DNA of 64,000 bases from 3-1-20CM-4-69-9 sp963833655 (GTDB lineage Bacteria > Actinomycetota > Thermoleophilia > Gaiellales > Gaiellaceae): assembly GCA_963833655.1 (NCBI GenBank), contig CAWHYL010000004.1, positions 806,001 through 870,000 on the forward strand. Reading direction: 5' to 3'. How positions within the stretch are numbered: the stretch's first letter is position 1; the number at the start of each line of letters is the position of its first letter. A program made the translations under genes and the position numbers. The notes under the pieces were generated by a model. The model was not told the DNA's origin and made no database searches. It was given only the letters and a program-made list of their open reading frames with translations. Below are positions 7,722 through 15,624 of this stretch, in pieces.

Positions 7722-8756
7722 CTAGCCGACGGTGACGAGGTCTTTGCGGAGCCCGGTGAGGTTGTCGATGCCGTCGGCGGTGACGACGACGTTGTCCTCG
7801 ATGCGGATGCCCGCGCGGCCCTCGAGATAGACGCCCGGCTCGACGGTCACGACGTTCCCGGCCGCAAGCGTGTCGGTGGACTCCGTCGACATGCGCGGCG
7901 CTTCGTGCACCTCGAGGCCGAGCCCGTGCCCCAGCCCGTGCCCGAACGTGCCGGCGAACGACGTCGCGTCGACGACCCGGCGCGCCGCCGCGTCCGCGTC
8001 GGCGCCGCTGACACCGGCGCGGATCGCCTCCAGCCCCGCCTGCTGCGCGGCGAGCACGACGGCGTATGCCTCCTTGACGACGTCGTCGACGGGCCCGGCG
8101 ACGAACGTCCTCGTGTAGTCGGAGCAGTAGGCGTCGACCGCGCAACCCGTGTCGATCACCACGGTCTCGCCCGCACGGATCTCGCGCGAGCTCGCCCGCG
8201 CATGCGGCCGCGCGGCGTTCGGCCCCGACGCGACGATGCTCTCGAACGCAAGCTGTCCGCCCTCCTCGTGGAACAGCTCCTCGATCCGCCACGCGACGTC
8301 GAGCTCGGTTCGCCCGACGAACGGCTCGTCGGCGATGCGCTCGAACATGCGGTCGGTGATCTCGCACGCGTGCTTGATCGTCGCGAGCTCTTGCTCGTCC
8401 TTCACTGCACGGAGTCGTTCGACGAGCGTCCGCCGCGGCACGCGCTCGACCGAGCCTGCGCCGAGCGTCTCCCAGCCGCCGTACGACATGTAGTCGGCCT
8501 CGAAGCCGATGCGGCCGGACAACCGCGCGGCAAGATCCGCAAGCAGCGCGCGCTTCGTCTCCTCGAGCTCGACGCCCTCGACGGCCCGCGCGGCCTCGGC
8601 GTAGCGGAAGTCGGTGAAGAGCCGCACGCGGTCCGGCTCGACGAGCACGGCGGCGTTCGAGCTCCTGAAGCCGACGAGGTAGTAGACGTTCGCCGGGTTC
8701 GTGACGAGCAGCGGCTCCTCGAGCAACTCGCGCAGCCGGTCGACGCGCGCCGTCAT
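7722..8756 (-). CDS. pepQ: Xaa-Pro aminopeptidase/dipeptidase, M24 family
   Basis: 344 residues. The N-terminal creatinase-like domain starts MTARVDRLRELLEEP. The C-terminal pita-bread domain has its metal ligands: two Asp in VIDTGCAVDAYCSDYTRTF, His in TFGHGLGHGLGLEVHE, Glu in VVTVEPGVYLEGRAG, and Glu in IRIEDNVVV. It removes N-terminal residues preceding proline, or cleaves Xaa-Pro dipeptides; the two cannot be told apart here. Start and stop overlap the aroQ stop (ATGA). The pepQ-efp pairing is widespread in Gram-positive genomes. Confidence 0.92.
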   Translation of the reverse strand: MTARVDRLRELLEEPLLVTNPANVYYLVGFRSSNAAVLVEPDRVRLFTDFRYAEAARAVEGVELEETKRALLADLAARLSGRIGFEADYMSYGGWETLGAGSVERVPRRTLVERLRAVKDEQELATIKHACEITDRMFERIADEPFVGRTELDVAWRIEELFHEEGGQLAFESIVASGPNAARPHARASSREIRAGETVVIDTGCAVDAYCSDYTRTFVAGPVDDVVKEAYAVVLAAQQAGLEAIRAGVSGADADAAARRVVDATSFAGTFGHGLGHGLGLEVHEAPRMSTESTDTLAAGNVVTVEPGVYLEGRAGIRIEDNVVVTADGIDNLTGLRKDLVTVG

Positions 8757-9184
8757 GAACGCCCGCGCACGAGGAACTCGAGCGCCTCGCGATACCCGTC
8801 GGGCCCCCTCCCGATCACGCGCTTCGCGGCGAGGTCCGCCAGCACCGAATGCTTCCGCCAGTCCTCGCGCTCCTCGACGTTCGAGAGGTGCACCTCGACG
8901 ATCGGCGCGCCGAGCAGCTCGAGCGCGTCGCGGATGGCGTACGAGTAGTGCGACCACGCGCCGGGATTGGCGATGACGCCGTCGGCCGAGTCCAGTGCGT
9001 CGTGGCACCAGCCGACGTACTCGCCTTCGTGGTTCGTCTGCCGGCAGCGGACGTTGCAGCCGAGCTCCGCGGCCCACTCGTAGATGCGCGTCTCGAGCTC
9101 CGACAGCGAGAGGCCGCCGTAGATCTTCGGGTCGCGGCGCCCGAGCACGTCGAGGTTCACGCCGTTCAGCACGAGCACCTGCAT
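8753..9184 (-). CDS. aroQ: 3-dehydroquinate dehydratase, type II
   Basis: 143 residues, the usual type II size. Signature elements are LNGVNLDVLGRRDPKIYGG with the catalytic Tyr in IYGG, NHEGE, ANPGAWSHYSYAIRDAL with the catalytic His, and VEVHLSNVEEREDWRKHS. It dehydrates 3-dehydroquinate to 3-dehydroshikimate, shikimate step 3. The gene follows the fused aroK-aroB by 11 nt and overlaps pepQ by 4 nt. Substitutions such as GVNLDVLG for the common GPNLNLLG are mild. Confidence 0.95.
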   Translation of the reverse strand: MQVLVLNGVNLDVLGRRDPKIYGGLSLSELETRIYEWAAELGCNVRCRQTNHEGEYVGWCHDALDSADGVIANPGAWSHYSYAIRDALELLGAPIVEVHLSNVEEREDWRKHSVLADLAAKRVIGRGPDGYREALEFLVRGRS

Positions 9185-9195
9185 GGCGCGGGACT

Positions 9196-10578
9196 CTACT
9201 CGGCGATCAGCCGATCCAGCGCCGACCGCACCTCGGCGGCCGGGCGCGACTCGACGACGGGACCGTCGGCACCGAGCAGCACGAGCCGCAGCTCCGTGCC
9301 GCGCGCCTTCTTGTCGCGCTGCAGCGCCGACCAGGCGCGGTCGCGATCGACGTGAACCGGCTGTGGCGCAAGCACCTCCTCGACGACATCCGTCGGCCGC
9401 CCCGAGAGGCGCAGCGCGGCCAGCAGGCCGAGCGCCACCGCGCGGCCGTGGGCGATGTCTTCGTAGCCGGCGGCGGCCTCGAGCGCGTGCGCGAACGTGT
9501 GCCCGAGATTGAGGACGGCACGATCGCCGCGATCGTGCGGGTCGCGGAGGCAGACCGCCGCCTTGTACGCGGCACAGCGCTGGACGAGCTCGGGCATCGG
9601 CAGCTCCCAGAACGGCTCGCCGGCGAGCAGGCCGGTCTTGACGACCTCGGCCATTCCCTCCAGCAACTGCTCCTCGGGCAGCGTCTCCAGCGTCGCGGGG
9701 TCGACGACGGCTCGCGCCGGCCAGTGGAACGCCCCGGCGAGGTTCTTGCCCTGCGGGAGGTCGATCGCGGTCTTGCCGCCGATGGCCGCGTCGACCTGGC
9801 CGACCAGCGTCGTCGGCACGGCGACCCAGTCGACGCCTCGGAGGTAGGTCGCCGCGACGAAGCCGGCGACGTCCGTGGTGCTGCCGCCGCCGAGGGCCAC
9901 GACGAGGCCGCGACGGTCGAGCCGAAGCTCGCTCCACAGTCGCTCGACGACGGCGGCCGCCTTCGCGGATTCGCCCTGCGGCATTTCGTGCACCGAGGCC
10001 AGCCGCGGGCCGAGGGCAACCTGCGCCTCGGCGCCGTAGATGCCGCCGACGTGCGGGTCGGCGAGGAGCGCGACCGCCCCCTCGCCCGGGACGAGCGAGG
10101 CGAGCTGCTCGAGCGAACCCGCCTGCACGTGCACGCCGGCGGCGGCGAGGACGGCGTCGTCGATGCCGCGCGCATGAACGTCGGCGACCTCCTCGTACAG
10201 CTCCCGGCGGCGCCCGTAGAGGGCGTGAAAGTCCGTCTCGTCGCGCGCCAGCGGGCGGCCGCTGCCGACGCTGCGCTCCCACGCGGTCGCCGGATCGACG
10301 TCGAGCAGCACCGTGAACGCGCGCTCGCGCAGCTCGTTCCGGATCGACGGCGTCTGGACGGCGCCGCCGCCGAGCGCGATCACGGCCGGATCCGGCAGCC
10401 GCAGCGCCGCGATCGAATGCCCTTCCTCCTGCAGGCGGAACGCCGGCTCCCCGTGCTGCTCGAAGAACTCGGGAATCGTCGTGCCGAGGTCCTGCTCGAG
10501 GTCGCGGTCGAGGTCGACGAACACACGGCCCAGCCGCGCGGCGATCTCGGGCCCCAGCGTCGACTTGCCGGCGCCCAT
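9196..10578 (-). CDS. aroKB: Bifunctional shikimate kinase / 3-dehydroquinate synthase
   Basis: One frame encodes shikimate kinase then dehydroquinate synthase. The kinase part has Walker A GFMGAGKSTLG, VFVDLDRDLE, the ALGGGA loop and the R-P-L-A lid. The synthase part has ALGGGSTTDVAGF, PTTLVGQVDAAIGGKTAIDLP, GKNLAGAFHWP and NLGHTFAHALE, including the Zn-binding His residues. They catalyse shikimate phosphorylation and DAHP cyclisation (steps 5 and 2). Homology extends about 9 codons upstream of ATG 10578 (HLALVGF), to the aroC stop, but no ATG, GTG or TTG exists there. The true start may be the CTG near 10620 or another non-canonical codon. Fused AroKB is known from Thermotoga. Confidence 0.92.
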   Translation of the reverse strand: MGAGKSTLGPEIAARLGRVFVDLDRDLEQDLGTTIPEFFEQHGEPAFRLQEEGHSIAALRLPDPAVIALGGGAVQTPSIRNELRERAFTVLLDVDPATAWERSVGSGRPLARDETDFHALYGRRRELYEEVADVHARGIDDAVLAAAGVHVQAGSLEQLASLVPGEGAVALLADPHVGGIYGAEAQVALGPRLASVHEMPQGESAKAAAVVERLWSELRLDRRGLVVALGGGSTTDVAGFVAATYLRGVDWVAVPTTLVGQVDAAIGGKTAIDLPQGKNLAGAFHWPARAVVDPATLETLPEEQLLEGMAEVVKTGLLAGEPFWELPMPELVQRCAAYKAAVCLRDPHDRGDRAVLNLGHTFAHALEAAAGYEDIAHGRAVALGLLAALRLSGRPTDVVEEVLAPQPVHVDRDRAWSALQRDKKARGTELRLVLLGADGPVVESRPAAEVRSALDRLIAE

Positions 10579-10604
10579 GAACCCGACGAGCGCGAGGTGC
10601 CTTC

Positions 10605-11690
10605 CTAGCGCGTGCGTGGCTGCCAGTCGATCCGCTCCAGGTACGTCCTGTACGCCGCGACGACGTCGCCGAGCGCGTCGCCGCCGAACTTCTCGCGGGC
10701 TGCCGCGGCGAGCTCCCAGGCGACGCAGGCCTCGGCGACGACCGCGAGCGCCTCGACGGCCGCTGTGTCGCTGCGCTCGACGAGCGCCTCCCCCGGCTCG
10801 CCCGTCTGCAGGTCGACGGAGCCGAGCGGGCGCATCAGCGTCGGCAGCGGCTTCATCGCCGCCCGCACGACGATCTCCTCGCCGTTCGACACGCCGCCCT
10901 CGATGCCGCCGGCGTGATTCGTCTCGCGGAAGAGGCCGCGCTCGTCGCGCCGGATCTCGTCGTGCGCCTCCGAGCCGCGGCGGTCGGCGAGTGCGAAACC
11001 GTCTCCGATCTCGACACCCTTGACCGCCTGCGTGCCCATCAACGTCGCCGCGAGGCGCGCGTCGAGGCGATCCTCTTTCGTTGCGTACGAACCGAGGCCC
11101 GGCGGCACGTCGCGCGCGCGCACCTCGACGACGCCGCCGACAGTGTCGCGGTCGACGCGTGCCGCATCGACCCGCTGCTCGAGGTCGTCGGCGAGCACCC
11201 GACCATCGACCGTCACGCCGAGCTCCCGCAGCAGCGCCTTCGCAACGGCGCCCGCCGCGACGACCGCGGCCGTGTGACGCGCGCTCGCGCGTTCGAGCGC
11301 GTCCCGCACGTCGGCGAGGCCGTACTTCAACGTCCCCGCAAGATCGGCGTGGCCCGGCCGCGGGAGCGTCACCGACTTCGTCCCCTTGCCGGACGGCTCG
11401 CCTTCCGGCGGCCACGGGCTCATGCCCCACTCCCAGTTCGCGTGGTCGCGGTTGCGCACGACTAGGGCGAGCGGCGTTCCCAATGTCCGTCCGTGGCGCA
11501 GGCCGGCGAGCACGTCCACCGTGTCCGACTCGATCTGCTGGCGCGGACTGCGGCCGTAGCCCTCCTGACGGCGCCGCAGGTCGCTGTCGATCGCGTCGCG
11601 CTCGAGGACGAGGCCGGCGGGCATCCCGGTCACGATCGCGACGAGGGCCGGGCCGTGCGACTCGCCGGCGGTGACCAGCCTCAGTGCCAC
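10605..11690 (-). CDS. aroC: Chorismate synthase
   Basis: 361 residues from a GTG at 11688-11690. Chorismate synthase signatures: RLVTAGESHGPALVAIVTGMPAG, RRRQEGYGRSPRQQIESD, the FMN site region RASARHTAAVVAAGAVAKALL, and NHAGGIEGGVSNGEEIVVR. It converts EPSP to chorismate (step 7) using reduced FMN. It is first in the aroC-aroKB-aroQ cluster; the last codons run into the aroK part of the next gene with no visible gap. A 12-bp-stem hairpin lies 14 nt upstream, separating it from the vWA gene. Confidence 0.97.
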   Translation of the reverse strand: MALRLVTAGESHGPALVAIVTGMPAGLVLERDAIDSDLRRRQEGYGRSPRQQIESDTVDVLAGLRHGRTLGTPLALVVRNRDHANWEWGMSPWPPEGEPSGKGTKSVTLPRPGHADLAGTLKYGLADVRDALERASARHTAAVVAAGAVAKALLRELGVTVDGRVLADDLEQRVDAARVDRDTVGGVVEVRARDVPPGLGSYATKEDRLDARLAATLMGTQAVKGVEIGDGFALADRRGSEAHDEIRRDERGLFRETNHAGGIEGGVSNGEEIVVRAAMKPLPTLMRPLGSVDLQTGEPGEALVERSDTAAVEALAVVAEACVAWELAAAAREKFGGDALGDVVAAYRTYLERIDWQPRTR

Positions 11691-11703
11691 GCGCCAAGCC
11701 TAC

Positions 11704-11732
11704 GACAGGGCCCGCACGAGGCGGGCCCTGTC
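11704..11732 (-). terminator. Hairpin after the vWA gene, before aroC
   Basis: Perfect 12-bp GC-rich stem (11704-11715 with 11721-11732) and a 5-base loop ACGAG, 10 nt past the vWA stop on the minus strand. There is no T-run, as is common for high-GC terminators. It probably ends the vWA transcript and isolates the aroC promoter. Confidence 0.7.
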
Positions 11733-11742
11733 GCTTGCGCGT

Positions 11743-13461
11743 TCAGTGGATCTGGATGTTGCCGCCGCCTGCGAGCGTCTGCAGGCCCGAGTCGTAGGCG
11801 TTGCTCAGCCGCATCCGGTACGTGTCGTTGCGGCCGGGCTCGCCGTTGTCGGCGACGTCGATGCGGAAGTCGAACGAGCCGCTGCCGCCGATCGTGGCGG
11901 TCCCGAAGATGCTCGCGTTCGTTCCGGCGTCGTTGCAGACGACCGCCTGCACGGCGATCGAGTGGACGTTCATCGCATGCGCGGGGCCGTGATCCTGGTA
12001 CTCCTCCTCGCCCTGCAGCCCGTCCGCCTTCGCGTTGCCGCCGAACGTGGCCTTGTCCCCGGCGCCCGTCGTGATGCGGCCGCCGTTCGTGACCTTGCAG
12101 CCCGCGGTGCTCGCCGGCAGCACCCACGTCTTGGTCGCGGTGTCCCCCGGCTCGCCGGTGTCCTGCGTGTTGTTCGTGTTGGTGTCGGCGAACGCCCTGA
12201 TCGTGTCCGCCCCCGGCAGCGCCGGTCCCGTGTAACAGAATTGCGCCTGACCGGAGCCGTTCGTGGTGCTGCTGCCCGACGTGTTGACGGCGCCGCTGAC
12301 GCCGAAGCGGACGGTGATGTTCGGCGTCACGTTCCCGAAGGCGTCCTTCACCGTTGCCGTCACGCAGTGCTGCGCGTCGACGACGTTCGTCGCCGTCTTC
12401 GGTACGAGCGTGAGCGTGGCCGGATTCCCCGGCGTCACCGTCACGTTGATCGTCTGCACCGCCCGCGCCGTGCCGTCGACAACGGCCGTCACCTGGCACG
12501 TGTAGTTGCCCGGCACCGTCGGCGCCGTGATCGTCTCCACGAACTGGATGTCGACCGGTGCCGTGGCCGGGCCGTACGGAGGCGTCGGGTTGAACGCGAC
12601 GCCGACCGGCGGACACGCTCCCGAGACCACGAGGTTCACGCTGTCGATGTGCGCTGCGGCAGCCCGGATCTGGCTGATGATCTCGCCCGAGAGGTCGCCG
12701 CCGGACTCGACAGCGGTCCCTCCCGTCGCCCCGCTCAGCTGGCTGTAGCAGGCGATCGGAATGTTGATCGGGGTGCTGAAGTGGATCATCAGCAGCGTGA
12801 TCTCGTGCGCGTTGAGCGCCGCGATCTCGCTGTCGGATGTGATCCCCGCATCAGCCGGCGGCTGGTTGCCGCAGCTCGGCGCGACGGTGGGAGCCGGGCT
12901 GTTGTGCGGTGGCGCGTCACCGAGAACGACGAGGAATTGCACCGCGTTCGGGTTGCGGCTCGCGTCGAGCGTTGCGTCGGAGTACGAGTCGTGGAACACC
13001 CAGTTGTACGACTCGGCGAAGTCACCGCCGCCGCCCGCGGACATCGTGTTGATCGCCGACTGCACGGTCGCGCAGCTCGACGTGAACGTCGGGGTGAGAA
13101 TCAGGACGCCGTTCGTCGCCGGCCTGTCCGGCACGTCCTTGAAGTCGATCACGGCGAAGCGGGCGCCCGGGATCGACGACTGGACGTTGTTGCAGAGCGC
13201 GGTCGCCTGCGCCTTCGCCTGCGCGATCGCCGGCCCCATGCTCCCTGTGGTGTCGATCGCGATGATGATGTCCGCGGCACCCGGCAATGCATCCAGGTGC
13301 AGCGTCTTGTCGATATTGGTCGATGCTCCGGCCTGCAGTGTCACGTCGACCGGGTTCGGCGTGAACGTGTCCGCGCCGAACGCAGGCAGCACCTGAGCGA
13401 ACATCCCGACGCAAACCGCCGCTCCGAGCACGAGCAGGCGGCGCAGGATGGTTCCAGTCAT
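11743..13461 (-). CDS. Secreted von Willebrand factor A domain protein
   Basis: 572 residues. Residues 1-29 form a signal peptide (RRLLVLGAAVCVGMFAQVLPAFGA). A vWA domain follows with MIDAS DTTGSM near residue 70 and the strand VQFLVVLGDAPPH. Around residues 330-440 is an Ig-like/Big-1 segment (ATVKDAFGNVTPNITVRFGVSG). The last 110 residues (KATFGGNAKADGL, YQDHGPAHAMNVHS, DVADNGEPGRNDTYRMRLSN) look like the domain that often closes surface proteins of this type (I believe post-COAP-1). No LPXTG or C-terminal helix is seen, so it is likely released or loosely wall-bound. RBS AAGGAGGA precedes the ATG. Adhesion or matrix binding is a guess. The 146 nt upstream, 13462-13607, hold no gene. Confidence 0.8.
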   Translation of the reverse strand: MTGTILRRLLVLGAAVCVGMFAQVLPAFGADTFTPNPVDVTLQAGASTNIDKTLHLDALPGAADIIIAIDTTGSMGPAIAQAKAQATALCNNVQSSIPGARFAVIDFKDVPDRPATNGVLILTPTFTSSCATVQSAINTMSAGGGGDFAESYNWVFHDSYSDATLDASRNPNAVQFLVVLGDAPPHNSPAPTVAPSCGNQPPADAGITSDSEIAALNAHEITLLMIHFSTPINIPIACYSQLSGATGGTAVESGGDLSGEIISQIRAAAAHIDSVNLVVSGACPPVGVAFNPTPPYGPATAPVDIQFVETITAPTVPGNYTCQVTAVVDGTARAVQTINVTVTPGNPATLTLVPKTATNVVDAQHCVTATVKDAFGNVTPNITVRFGVSGAVNTSGSSTTNGSGQAQFCYTGPALPGADTIRAFADTNTNNTQDTGEPGDTATKTWVLPASTAGCKVTNGGRITTGAGDKATFGGNAKADGLQGEEEYQDHGPAHAMNVHSIAVQAVVCNDAGTNASIFGTATIGGSGSFDFRIDVADNGEPGRNDTYRMRLSNAYDSGLQTLAGGGNIQIH

Positions 13462-13607
13462 CCCTCTCCTCCTTCAGGTGGATCGGGGCTGCTGCCGCAG
13501 CGCCTCTGGCCCCTGTGTTGTCTGCCGCGGGTCTTCATCCGGACCGCCCTCCTCGGACGACGACTCCGCAGCTGTCAGGAAGACTGTGGCACCGTCGGTG
13601 CCCGCTG

Positions 13608-14270
13608 TCAACGGGAGCGAACCGCCGCCCGCATCACCTCGACCGGCGCGGCGACGCCGGTCCAGAGCTCGAACGACGCGGCGCCCTGCGCGACGAGCAC
13701 GTCGAGCCCGTCGAGCACCCGCGCGCCGCGCTGCTCCGCCGCGCGCGCCGTCGCCGTCGCGGGATACGGCAGGTCGACGAGCGTCTGGCCCGCCGCGAGC
13801 TCGACGAGCACCTCGTCACGCTCGGACGTCGCGTTGACGACGATGTCGACGCCTTCGACCTTCGGCGGCCAGCTCGAGCGTCGCGAAAAGCGGCGGGCGT
13901 CGGGCAACGCTGCGGCGAAGGCCGCGGCCGCGCCTCCGTCGCCGAGGATCGCGGCTTCGGAGTGCTCGACGGCGGCGAGAATCGCCGCGTCCGTGCTCGC
14001 GCCGTCCAGCCGGCCGTCGCGCACGACGAGCGTGTTGACGGACGGGACGTCCGCCTCGACGACGCGCGCGACGGCAAGCTTGTGCGGCGTCGTCACGTTC
14101 GCGCCGGCGAAGCCGAGCGCAACGAGGCCGCGGAGCGCATCGTCGAGCGCATCCGCCGAGACGCGGAGCGCGACGTAGGTCCAGTCGAGCCCGCGCGCCG
14201 CAAACGCGGCGTTCTGCATGACGGGCGAGAGCGAGGCGGAGACCGGGTCGCCGAGCAGCGCGACGATCAC
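13608..14270 (-). CDS. aroE: Shikimate dehydrogenase (short form)
   Basis: 220 residues from a GTG that overlaps the mltG stop (GTGA). Shikimate-binding motifs are intact: SASLSPVMQNAAF (S-x-S), NVTTPHK with the catalytic Lys, and a GASTDAAIL Asp. The dinucleotide domain has GDGGAAAAFAAAL in place of GAGGAA, and the C-terminal GLDVLVAQGAASFELWTG. It reduces 3-dehydroshikimate to shikimate (step 4). It is about 50 residues shorter than typical AroE, mainly within the NADP domain. Cofactor specificity (NADPH or NADH) cannot be read. Confidence 0.9.
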   Translation of the reverse strand: MIVALLGDPVSASLSPVMQNAAFAARGLDWTYVALRVSADALDDALRGLVALGFAGANVTTPHKLAVARVVEADVPSVNTLVVRDGRLDGASTDAAILAAVEHSEAAILGDGGAAAAFAAALPDARRFSRRSSWPPKVEGVDIVVNATSERDEVLVELAAGQTLVDLPYPATATARAAEQRGARVLDGLDVLVAQGAASFELWTGVAAPVEVMRAAVRSR

Positions 14271-15262
14271 GGCCCGCCGTAGCCGTGCGCGGCGGCGTAC
14301 TGCTGGAACGCCTTGAAGCTCGCGGTGAAGAAGTGGTGCTTCTTGTCGGGCTTGCGCACGAAGTAGAGGTAGTTGACGTGCGCCGGATGCGCCGCGGCCT
14401 GCAGCGACGCGAGCCCCGGATTCGCGATCGGCGTCGGCGGCAGGCCTTGCCGGTTGCGCGTGTTGTACGGGGAAGTGCTCTGCAGCTGCGACTCGCGGAT
14501 CGATTCCGTCGGCGGAATGTCCAGGCCGTAGCGGAGCGTCGCGTCGATCCCGAGCGGCATGCGCGCGTGCAGCCGGTTGTAGATGACGGCCGACACGAGC
14601 TGGCGCTCGTCGGGCGACAGCGTCTCCTTCTCGACCATCGACGCGATGATCAGCACGTCGTACGGTGTCAGGTGCTTCGATCGGGCGTACGCGAGGTCGA
14701 GCTGCTGCCAGTTCTGGCAGAACGCGTCGAGCTGCTCCGCCACGAGCTCTGCCGACGTCGTCTGGCGGAAGAACTCGTACGTCGCCGGGAAGAGGAAGCC
14801 CTCCATCCGTGTGACCCGGACGCCCGGCTTGAAGCACGCCGGAATGCGCGTCATGCGCGTGGCGGCCAGGTACGTCCGTCTCGCGAGCTCCGGCGGCGCG
14901 TGCCGCTCGCGCTGCGCGATCTTCGCGACGGCGCCGACGCGCTCCGCCATCTGCTGCCGCGTGAACCCCTCCGGGAAGACGACGTGGAACGGCTTGGCCA
15001 TCGCGATCACCGTCTCGACCGTGCCGGTCGCGGTCGTGCGCGTCACTGTGCGATAGAGCAGGGTGCTCGAGCTCGTCGTCGGCGGCAGCGAGGTCGCGTT
15101 GTTTCCGCCTCCGATCGCGGCGACGGCGAGCCAGCCGAGCCCGCCGAGCAGCAACAGCAGCACGAGCAGCGCGGCCAGGCGGCGGCGGGTCACCTTCCGC
15201 GGGTCCGGCGGCCTCGGCGGCCGCCCCTGACGCGGCGGGATTACGCCTCTCGGCTCGACCAC
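14267..15262 (-). CDS. mltG: Endolytic murein transglycosylase MltG (YceG-like)
   Basis: 331 residues. A proline-rich cytoplasmic start is followed by one transmembrane helix at about residues 29-52 (LAALLVLLLLLGGLGWLAVAAI). The extracytoplasmic YceG domain has catalytic Glu in IIASMVEKET, then AVIYNRLHARMPLGIDATLRYG and LPPTPIANPGLASLQAAAHP. MltG cleaves nascent glycan strands at the membrane and so sets glycan length. The ruvX-mltG-aroE order is typical of Gram-positive genomes. The GTG start lies 22 nt inside the ruvX 3' end. Confidence 0.94.
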   Translation of the reverse strand: MVEPRGVIPPRQGRPPRPPDPRKVTRRRLAALLVLLLLLGGLGWLAVAAIGGGNNATSLPPTTSSSTLLYRTVTRTTATGTVETVIAMAKPFHVVFPEGFTRQQMAERVGAVAKIAQRERHAPPELARRTYLAATRMTRIPACFKPGVRVTRMEGFLFPATYEFFRQTTSAELVAEQLDAFCQNWQQLDLAYARSKHLTPYDVLIIASMVEKETLSPDERQLVSAVIYNRLHARMPLGIDATLRYGLDIPPTESIRESQLQSTSPYNTRNRQGLPPTPIANPGLASLQAAAHPAHVNYLYFVRKPDKKHHFFTASFKAFQQYAAAHGYGGP

Positions 15263-15624
15263 GTGAGGTAGCTCGACAGGAGATGTGCCGCCGCGCGGGC
15301 ATCCTCCTCCGCCGAGGCAGACGGCGTCTGCTCGGCGAGGGTCGTCGTGAACCGCTCGTCGAAGGGGACGATCTCGACGGCGCTCGCCGCAGCGAGGTCG
15401 TCGATGAATGCCTGCGTCTCGCGCGCCTGCTCGCCGTGCTCGCCGCGAAGCGTGAGCGGCAGGCCGACCACTACGCGCTCCGCCTCGTGTTCGCGGATCA
15501 GCTCGACGATGCGCCGGATGTCGCCGCCCTTCACGACGCCGACGGGCCGCGCGATGGTGCCGCTCGGGTCCGAGACGGCGACGCCGGTGCGCGCGCGGCC
15601 GTAGTCGAGCGCAAGGACCCTCAC
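15241..15624 (-). CDS. ruvX: Holliday junction resolvase-like RuvX/YqgF
   Basis: 127 residues. The RNase H-like fold begins RVLALDYGRARTGVAVSD, with the first catalytic Asp. It continues VVVGLPLTLRGEHGEQA and IVPFDERFTTTLAEQ (Glu) and closes near EDARAAAHLLSSYL, with the last Asp. YqgF proteins act in pre-16S rRNA 5' processing and possibly recombination. The GTG at 15622-15624 overlaps the alaS stop by 4 nt. Confidence 0.93.
   Translation of the reverse strand: MRVLALDYGRARTGVAVSDPSGTIARPVGVVKGGDIRRIVELIREHEAERVVVGLPLTLRGEHGEQARETQAFIDDLAAASAVEIVPFDERFTTTLAEQTPSASAEEDARAAAHLLSSYLTWSSREA

Noticed and set aside
11671..14178. 835-codon open frame on the plus strand
   Set aside because: Antisense to the vWA protein and aroE genes, whose motifs and signal peptide are clear. 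The translation has no recognisable domain.
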